Below, one piece after another: positions 58,060 to 64,000 of a stretch of 64,000 nucleotides of DNA; the stretch's first letter is position 1, and each line of letters starts with the position of its first letter. Location: positions 33,802-97,801 of the forward strand of contig CAZJVP010000076.1 of the NCBI GenBank assembly GCA_964549615.1, in the 5' to 3' direction. The notes below the pieces were generated by a model. That model was not told the origin of the DNA, made no database searches, and saw only the letters and a program-made list of their open reading frames with translations. The DNA comes from CAYVLA01 sp964549615 [NCBI: uncultured Thermococci archaeon] (lineage in GTDB: Archaea; CAYQAE01; CAYVLA01). The position numbers and the translations under genes were made by a program.

Positions 58060-61000
58060 GTGAGAAATACGGGTTCGCTGGCGAGGGAGAGAAGGGGGGC
58101 GATCTACCTCTTCTCGGTGGTCTTGGTATCCGTGATGCTGGTGATCTTGGTTGCGGCCCTGGTTGCCATAGAGAAGACGGCATCGGGCAACATCCTCAAC
58201 GTGGAGGAGGAGCTTTCCTACTTCCAGCTTGAGTGCGTGAAGGCCCTCGAGAACAAGGTCTACTCGGTCATGGCGCTTGATCCCAGCGGTGCAACCCTCC
58301 AGGCGGAGCTTGACAGAACGATCTCCAAGCTCCGGGAACAGGCCGAGGAGCGGGGCATGTGGCAGAACATCACCTACACCTTGGACTTCAGGCCTACAAG
58401 CCTGGATCTCAGCCCGTGCAGGGTCAGCTTCGATGTGACGACCAAGTCGCAGGGGCAGACGGCATACGACAAAAAGGAGCTGTTCCTGACGGATGCCTTC
58501 GTGCACGGGGACTACCTGTACCTGGAGAACGCGAGGCTACAGCTCAGATTCAAGGTCCGTCCCGGAAGCGACGAGACGGAAGGATACATCGAGGGCGGCG
58601 CAGCCTACATCGGCTCCGACGTCATCCTGGCCACGGGCCTCTCCGACTACCTGAACATCTCCTCCTGGACGAACGCGACATCGGTCTACCATTACACTAT
58701 GACGCAGTATCCGGGCCTTGTCACGCTCAGCCTCAGAAACGAGACAAGCAGGGTGAGCCTGACAAAGTTCATCTACGTCAAGCTCGACGAGGTGCAGCTG
58801 CAGATGAACGTGGAGCCCAAGGTCAGCATGGAATACGGGCTTTCCTACGGCATCGGGCTGACATCCAACATAAACGGGCCCGCCCACGACAAGTTCCGCA
58901 TAGATGATCTCGCGGGCGGGGCTCTCAATCCCTCCACGTCCTGGGCCAACGCAACGCTTGCGAACTCGACCTTCGCTGTCCAGAAGCAGAACTCATGGAT
59001 CGTGACCTACGACGACGATGCCGAGCCCTATGCCCTCGCCCTGATCCTGGACGATGCACAGGCGGTGCGTTTCCCCTCGGCGCAGCCTGACGACTGCATC
59101 ATGTTTGCCCCGGTTCGGAAGGGCAGGTTCGTGGTCAACGGCATACTGCGTGCGTACTCGTCCTACTCAGACGCCGTTGAGGGGATGCGGGAGCTCAAGA
59201 AGCTCGGGAAGCCACCCTCAGGTAGGACCAACTACCTTGAGCCCCTCGTCCTCGCGCTGAGGGCGAAAGACCTAGTCTTCGACCCGCCCGCGCCCATAGC
59301 CGGGCGGCGCGTCGGCTTCTACGCCTGGGTGGAGAACTACGGCACCAAGGATGCCCATGACGTCGTTGTCCACTTCTACGACGGCAAACCGCTTCCGGAC
59401 AGGAGCAACCTCCTCGGAGCCGCCAACATCTCCACCCTGCTGAACGGAAGGACCCAGGTCGCCTCCACGACCTGGACGTTCTCCAAGCCGGGCGTTCACG
59501 AGATCTACGCCGTGGTGGACCCCGACCTACTGCTCCCGGAGGATCCAACGGACAACGTGAAACACGTCCCCCTCAAGATCAACCCCCAGGACAACCCCAA
59601 CGATGACACCGAGATGGTGGCGCTCCACACAACCTATCAGACCCTCACCGCCGGGGAGACCGTCGAGGTTTTGGGCCTGGTACACAACAAAGGCAACAGG
59701 GACGAGTCCAACGTGGTGGTCAGGCTTGCGGTCGTGGACAAGGCAAACGTATCGCGGAACATAAGCTCGGTCGTCGTGCCCGACATTCCGCTCGGGTACT
59801 ATCTCCCCGTCTCGATAAGCTTCGTCTATATGGATGGGGACGAGCGGGTAAGGATGTCGGTCGATCCGGTTGAGAACGAGACCGACCTTTCCAACAACGC
59901 CAGGGAGGCGTACATCACGGCGGCTGGAGTCCTGATCGTCGCCGACGACAACGTTGGCCCGAAGGATGGGGTGAGGGGAAGCACATCCCTTGGGGAGTTC
60001 CTGGCGGCCCTTGATGATCCGAAGAGGTACCACGTCACGGTTTGGTCGGAGGAGGACAGGGGGGATCCCCCGCTCGAGGTCCTGCTGTTCTTCGACGCGG
60101 TGGCATGGACCTGCGGGGACTACGACGGCCACGACGCTGAGACCAACGATGCCCGGACTCTCGTACAGTTCATAGAGGCCGGGGGCCACCTTGTGCTCGA
60201 GGGCGAGGACATAGCCTACAGGCATCACCAGAACGTCTCGGGCCCCCCTGACAACTTCCTCTGGAACGTGACCAAGTGCTACATAGCCGCCTATTACGAC
60301 CCGGGCCTTGCGAGGATGGTGCCGTTTGATGATGTGGAGCTTGATGGGGCGGGCGCCAAGTTGGTTCCGCAGATCAACCTTTACCCGACCCACCCCGTGA
60401 TGACGAACCTTCCCATCTACATCCCGTCCAACTATACCGCCCCCTATCCTGACGCGATCCTGCCGATCAACGCCACACAGCTTGCGGTCTATGAATCGCC
60501 GGACCCCAACTTCCTGGTGCTCGAGGATGACCTTCGGAGCGGCCAGTTTAACTGGGCGTGGGCCCCCTCCGTCGTGTCCAGCCCTGTGCTGTCTGGGGGC
60601 GCGGGATTCAGGAGCACCGGGAACAACAACTTCGCCTACACGTTCCCGTACACGGTCGGGGAGGGCGCGAGCCAGTATAGGTTCATAGACCTTTGGTTTT
60701 ACTTCATGGATTCGGACGCCGACATCCTCCTTCAGGTGAAGGACCAGTCAGGATCCTGGGAGCACAGGTGGGGTTGGGATGTGCAGTCAAGCTACAACGG
60801 CTACTCCTGGGCCCGGAAGGGGACCACCCTCAACTGTCCCTGGGGAAGGTGGCTTCACTACCGCCTGGACCTGGTCACAGATCTGGGGATCGCCCCCGGC
60901 ACGCGCATAACTGGCCTCGCCTTCTCGGCGAACGACGGAGACGTGTGCTTCGACCACATCCGCTTTGCCAGGAAGGACTCGTGGAAGACCTCCATGGTGG

Positions 61001-64000
61001 CCTACGAGGATGCGGATACCGGCTCAAAGATGGCTTACATGGCATACCCGGTCTCGGCGGTGGAGAACCGCAGCCGCAAGATCTTGATTAGAAACGCGAT
61101 AGACTGGGTCAGCGGCAGGAACCTCAACAGGGCGCCGCTGGTCACCGTCACCGCGCCGTCGGGCGCCGAGAAATGGAGGGGAACACAGAACATAACCTGG
61201 TCGGCCGCGGACCTTGACGGCGATCCGCTGTCGATCGATATCTACTACTCGCGCAACGGCGGGATCACCTGGGTCGATCTTGCCAGGGGCCTGAGCAACA
61301 CGGGCGTGTGGGCCTGGGACACGACCACCGTCCAGGACGGGCTCTACGTCGTCAAGGTGGTTGCCGACGACTCAATGGTGTCCGCGCAGGACGACTCCCC
61401 AAGCTTCGAAATCGACAACATCAACGAACCGCCGACAGTTACCGTGACGAGGCCTAACGTGAGGATGAGGCTGTCGGGGACCGAGCAGATACTCTGGACG
61501 GCGAGCGACCCCGACGGCGACCCGCTTACTTACGACATAGAATGGTGGGACGGGTCCACCTGGCGTACGATCGTGACGGGATACGTCCCGCCCTCGCCGT
61601 CGAATCCCAGTTATGATTGGAACACGAGGACGGTGCCCGACGGCATAAACTACCTGGTAAAGGTCCGCGCCACCGACGGTGTGAACTGGGCGGAGGATGT
61701 CTCCGACCAGCCCTTCAGCGTTGAGAACGACAACCAGCCCCCCACGGTTAGGGTTGTTGATCCCAACGGAGGCGAGGTCTGGAGCGGGAACCACACGATC
61801 ACATGGGTGATGACCGATGCAGACGGATCCGAGGGCGGCGCGCCCATGGGCGACCCGTACAGGGATCGTCTCACCGCCATCGTTGACTACAACAGCACCG
61901 ACGCCATCTTCAACGGCAGCTACTCCCCCGACTCGCAAGGCTTCTTTAGGACTTGGCTGCTCGCAGGGGCATACTCGGGCAACAACATCGATGTCGACTA
62001 CCTCGGCGGCGAATCGACGGCGCTCCCCTGGGCCGGCAAGAAGGATAATGGAAAGACTTGGTGGAAGAACTTCGATGCCGACACCCGCATCGATCTATAC
62101 TCCCTTCTTGACCCGAAAACAACCGTCACGGGCTATGCTTTTGCCTACGTCTACAACCCGGTGGAGAGGGACCTGAAGATGAAGGTGGGATCCGACGACG
62201 GGATAAAGGTCTACATCAACGGCGTGATGGTCCACAAAAACCCGATCTCTAGGTCGGCCGCGCCTGACCAGGACACAAAAACTGTACATCTCAACCAGGG
62301 CTGGAACAGGGTTTTGGTGAAGGTCACCCAGGGAAGCGGTGCATGGGCGTTCTACTTCAGGTTCACGGATCTTTCAGACAACCCAGTGACCGACCTGGGA
62401 ATCGCCCTTGACAGGCCGAACAGCTACGACACCGGCAAGCCATACGCGACCGGCGCAAGGCTCGGCTCCACCGTGGACGTGTCCAACCTCGCATGGAACA
62501 CCGGCACGGTGCCCAACGGCAACTACACAGTCACGGTCACCGTCGACGACGGCAGGGGAGGCATCGTCTCTGATTCCTCCGACTCCCTATTCGAGATCCA
62601 GAACAACCGCAACCCGATCGTGAAGGTGATCTATCCCAACGGCCAGGAGATACTCTTCGGCAACGTCACCGTCGTCTGGAATGCCACCGATCCCGACGGG
62701 GACCCCATGACCTTCAAGATCTATTACAAGCGAGGCGCAGGCAGCTGGAACCTCATAACCACCATAACAAACTCCACATGGAGATGGTATCTGTGGGACG
62801 TCAGCCAACTGCCCGATTCACCCCCAGAATACTACGTCAAGGTCGAGGCCTATGACGGGCGCGGCGGGGTGGGCTGGGACGTCTCAGACGATGGATGGTA
62901 CCTCAACAATGCGGAAGGAGAGTACGGCCCAGGCGGCCCCGGCAACTACACCGGCTACGGCAGCGGCGGCCAGATAGGCGGCCCGGGTGTACCGCCTGGT
63001 GGTGGCGGCGGTGGTGGCGGCGGCGGTGGAAGCAATTACGACCCGTCCGACAGGAAGTCCCTCGTGATGCTGCTAGCCCCCCTGGGCGGGGAAGAGTGGA
63101 AGGGCACCAAGACCGTGAGCTGGATCCACGCGAACTTCGGGGCAGGGCTCAAGTTCGATGTGCTGGTGAGCAAGGATTCGGGCTCAACCTGGCAAACCCT
63201 GGCAAGCGGCATAACGGGCACGACCTACAGCTGGGACACCAAGAACTTCCCGGGCCATGCGGACTCCAACAACTACAGGATCATGGTGCGAGGTTATGAC
63301 GACGAGGGCAACGAAGATACCGACTCATCCAACAACTTCAGGGTCTACAACAACGTCTTGCCAACCGTGAGGGTTACCAGCCCCAACGGCGGCGAGTGGC
63401 TGAAGGGCGTTTGGACCATCACTTGGACGGGCAGCGACTCCGACGGCGACGGGGACAACGATCCGAGCACCCCGTACTCGCTGAAGTACGACGTGTACTA
63501 CTCCGACAACTCAGGCTCAACCTGGAAGCTGCTGGCAAGCGACATAACGACGACGAGCCTTGACTGGGATACCACCACGGTCGCGGATGGAAGCAAGTAC
63601 CGGATAAGGGTTGTCGCGAAGGACGGCAACATCAAGGGCGAAACCGTCTACGACAACTCGGACGCGGACTTCAACGTCAACAACAAGAACGATCCCCCAT
63701 CTGCAACCCTCACCTCGCCAAACGGCGGGGAGAAGCTTAAGGACACCATCGCGATCAAGTGGACAGCGAGCGACCCTGACGCGGATCCCCTGACCTTCTC
63801 GCTGTACTACAGCGACGACCTAGGTGCAACCTGGCAGCTCATTCAGGGAGGGTTCACTGCGAGCTCGCCGTACACCTACAACTGGGACTCCAACTCCGTC
63901 CCGGACGGCACCCAGTACATGGTCAAGGTGGTGGCGGACGACGGGGTCTATCAGGCAAGCGATGCCTCCAACTCGATCTTCACGATCGACAACACCGACC
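58060..64000 (+). CDS. Giant mosaic surface protein, 3' end outside window
   Basis: The frame is open from the GTG at 58060 (one base after the previous stop) to the window end, at least 1980 residues. An N-terminal helix at about 14-37 (YLFSVVLVSVMLVILVAALV) gives a pilin-like anchor. CARDB-like domains lie at about 400-620. Residues about 622-727 resemble a GATase/ThuA-like fold (GVLIVADDNVG ... LVLEGEDIAYRH). A PA14-like domain covers about 1262-1443 (MKVGSDDGIKVYINGVMVHK). A run of 11 Gly marks a linker near 1645. At least five Ig-like units share a P-N-G-G-E or G-G-E-x-W start and an S-W-D-T/N-W-D ... V-P-D-G end. It is probably an adhesin or extracellular complex subunit. Confidence 0.8.
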   Translation, partial: MRNTGSLARERRGAIYLFSVVLVSVMLVILVAALVAIEKTASGNILNVEEELSYFQLECVKALENKVYSVMALDPSGATLQAELDRTISKLREQAEERGMWQNITYTLDFRPTSLDLSPCRVSFDVTTKSQGQTAYDKKELFLTDAFVHGDYLYLENARLQLRFKVRPGSDETEGYIEGGAAYIGSDVILATGLSDYLNISSWTNATSVYHYTMTQYPGLVTLSLRNETSRVSLTKFIYVKLDEVQLQMNVEPKVSMEYGLSYGIGLTSNINGPAHDKFRIDDLAGGALNPSTSWANATLANSTFAVQKQNSWIVTYDDDAEPYALALILDDAQAVRFPSAQPDDCIMFAPVRKGRFVVNGILRAYSSYSDAVEGMRELKKLGKPPSGRTNYLEPLVLALRAKDLVFDPPAPIAGRRVGFYAWVENYGTKDAHDVVVHFYDGKPLPDRSNLLGAANISTLLNGRTQVASTTWTFSKPGVHEIYAVVDPDLLLPEDPTDNVKHVPLKINPQDNPNDDTEMVALHTTYQTLTAGETVEVLGLVHNKGNRDESNVVVRLAVVDKANVSRNISSVVVPDIPLGYYLPVSISFVYMDGDERVRMSVDPVENETDLSNNAREAYITAAGVLIVADDNVGPKDGVRGSTSLGEFLAALDDPKRYHVTVWSEEDRGDPPLEVLLFFDAVAWTCGDYDGHDAETNDARTLVQFIEAGGHLVLEGEDIAYRHHQNVSGPPDNFLWNVTKCYIAAYYDPGLARMVPFDDVELDGAGAKLVPQINLYPTHPVMTNLPIYIPSNYTAPYPDAILPINATQLAVYESPDPNFLVLEDDLRSGQFNWAWAPSVVSSPVLSGGAGFRSTGNNNFAYTFPYTVGEGASQYRFIDLWFYFMDSDADILLQVKDQSGSWEHRWGWDVQSSYNGYSWARKGTTLNCPWGRWLHYRLDLVTDLGIAPGTRITGLAFSANDGDVCFDHIRFARKDSWKTSMVAYEDADTGSKMAYMAYPVSAVENRSRKILIRNAIDWVSGRNLNRAPLVTVTAPSGAEKWRGTQNITWSAADLDGDPLSIDIYYSRNGGITWVDLARGLSNTGVWAWDTTTVQDGLYVVKVVADDSMVSAQDDSPSFEIDNINEPPTVTVTRPNVRMRLSGTEQILWTASDPDGDPLTYDIEWWDGSTWRTIVTGYVPPSPSNPSYDWNTRTVPDGINYLVKVRATDGVNWAEDVSDQPFSVENDNQPPTVRVVDPNGGEVWSGNHTITWVMTDADGSEGGAPMGDPYRDRLTAIVDYNSTDAIFNGSYSPDSQGFFRTWLLAGAYSGNNIDVDYLGGESTALPWAGKKDNGKTWWKNFDADTRIDLYSLLDPKTTVTGYAFAYVYNPVERDLKMKVGSDDGIKVYINGVMVHKNPISRSAAPDQDTKTVHLNQGWNRVLVKVTQGSGAWAFYFRFTDLSDNPVTDLGIALDRPNSYDTGKPYATGARLGSTVDVSNLAWNTGTVPNGNYTVTVTVDDGRGGIVSDSSDSLFEIQNNRNPIVKVIYPNGQEILFGNVTVVWNATDPDGDPMTFKIYYKRGAGSWNLITTITNSTWRWYLWDVSQLPDSPPEYYVKVEAYDGRGGVGWDVSDDGWYLNNAEGEYGPGGPGNYTGYGSGGQIGGPGVPPGGGGGGGGGGGSNYDPSDRKSLVMLLAPLGGEEWKGTKTVSWIHANFGAGLKFDVLVSKDSGSTWQTLASGITGTTYSWDTKNFPGHADSNNYRIMVRGYDDEGNEDTDSSNNFRVYNNVLPTVRVTSPNGGEWLKGVWTITWTGSDSDGDGDNDPSTPYSLKYDVYYSDNSGSTWKLLASDITTTSLDWDTTTVADGSKYRIRVVAKDGNIKGETVYDNSDADFNVNNKNDPPSATLTSPNGGEKLKDTIAIKWTASDPDADPLTFSLYYSDDLGATWQLIQGGFTASSPYTYNWDSNSVPDGTQYMVKVVADDGVYQASDASNSIFTIDNTD

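Noticed and set aside
1-64000. CRISPR arrays, tRNA and rRNA genes
   Set aside because: I read the intergenic stretches for regularly spaced repeats and for tRNA-like T-loop sequences and saw none. A covariance-model search would be decisive.

Overview
The window is archaeal. It carries genes for eS26, eS27, eL42, aIF2-alpha, Nop10, PCNA, a GINS subunit, a PDCD5-family protein, a geranylgeranyl reductase for ether lipids, and archaeal type IV pilus machinery. Many genes are preceded by BRE/TATA-like boxes, and several appear leaderless with TTG or GTG starts. The DNA is GC-rich with AT-rich promoter islands. Ribosomal protein eS26 is known from TACK/Asgard-type archaea and eukaryotes but not from classical Euryarchaeota, so a TACK-like lineage is my best inference. 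I cannot name a genus.

Layout. 0-2.4 kb: the start of a PAPS-reductase-like gene leaving the window on the minus strand, then a membrane-anchored polysaccharide-deacetylase-like protein. 2.7-6.9 kb: eS26, and on the minus strand an FtsX/MacB-type permease, its ATPase and a membrane zinc-ribbon protein; the last two share a CDC48-N-like C-terminal module. 7.1-9.8 kb: DUF2797 protein, PHP phosphoesterase, and an intact IS481-type element with terminal inverted repeats and a perfect 15-bp target duplication, sitting next to the pyrG promoter. 9.9-13.2 kb: pyrG, a CitG-like gene, rpiA. 13.3-18.5 kb: two minus-strand housekeeping runs, ferredoxin/geranylgeranyl reductase/PDCD5 and OB-fold/PCNA/GINS/eL42/eS27/aIF2-alpha/Nop10, the known archaeal replication-translation neighbourhood. 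18.5-23.9 kb: enolase-superfamily enzyme, secreted FG-GAP protein, Toprim protein, three small unknowns, DUF3467 protein, sugar-nucleotide acetyltransferase.

23.9-30.6 kb is the most unusual metabolic region. On the minus strand an LsrK-like FGGY kinase is followed by a DhnA/LsrF-type aldolase and the acetyltransferase. On the plus strand lie a DhnA paralogue lacking the Schiff-base lysine, a DhnA aldolase fused to a four-cluster ferredoxin, and a tungsten-type aldehyde:ferredoxin oxidoreductase (AOR). This suggests a kinase/aldolase/AOR route in which a sugar-like compound is cleaved and the aldehyde is oxidised with electrons passed to the fused ferredoxin. The function is inferred; substrates are unknown.

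30.7-50 kb is a regulated cell-surface/pilus locus: KaiC-like ATPase, Lrp-type regulator, GvpD/KaiC-like ATPase, MinD-like ATPase, methyltransferase, a 2044-residue surface receptor with a tandem duplication of about 370 residues, a coiled-coil protein, a GspE/ArlI-type ATPase, two TadC/ArlJ-type membrane proteins, an invasin-like Ig/TPR protein without signal peptide, an HTH regulator and a small class III-signal pilin. 50.5-64 kb holds an ABC-2 exporter whose first permease is fused to a PrsW-type intramembrane protease, followed by three pilin-anchored extracellular proteins, the last a mosaic of more than 1980 residues that runs off the window. No CRISPR array, tRNA or rRNA gene was found by reading.
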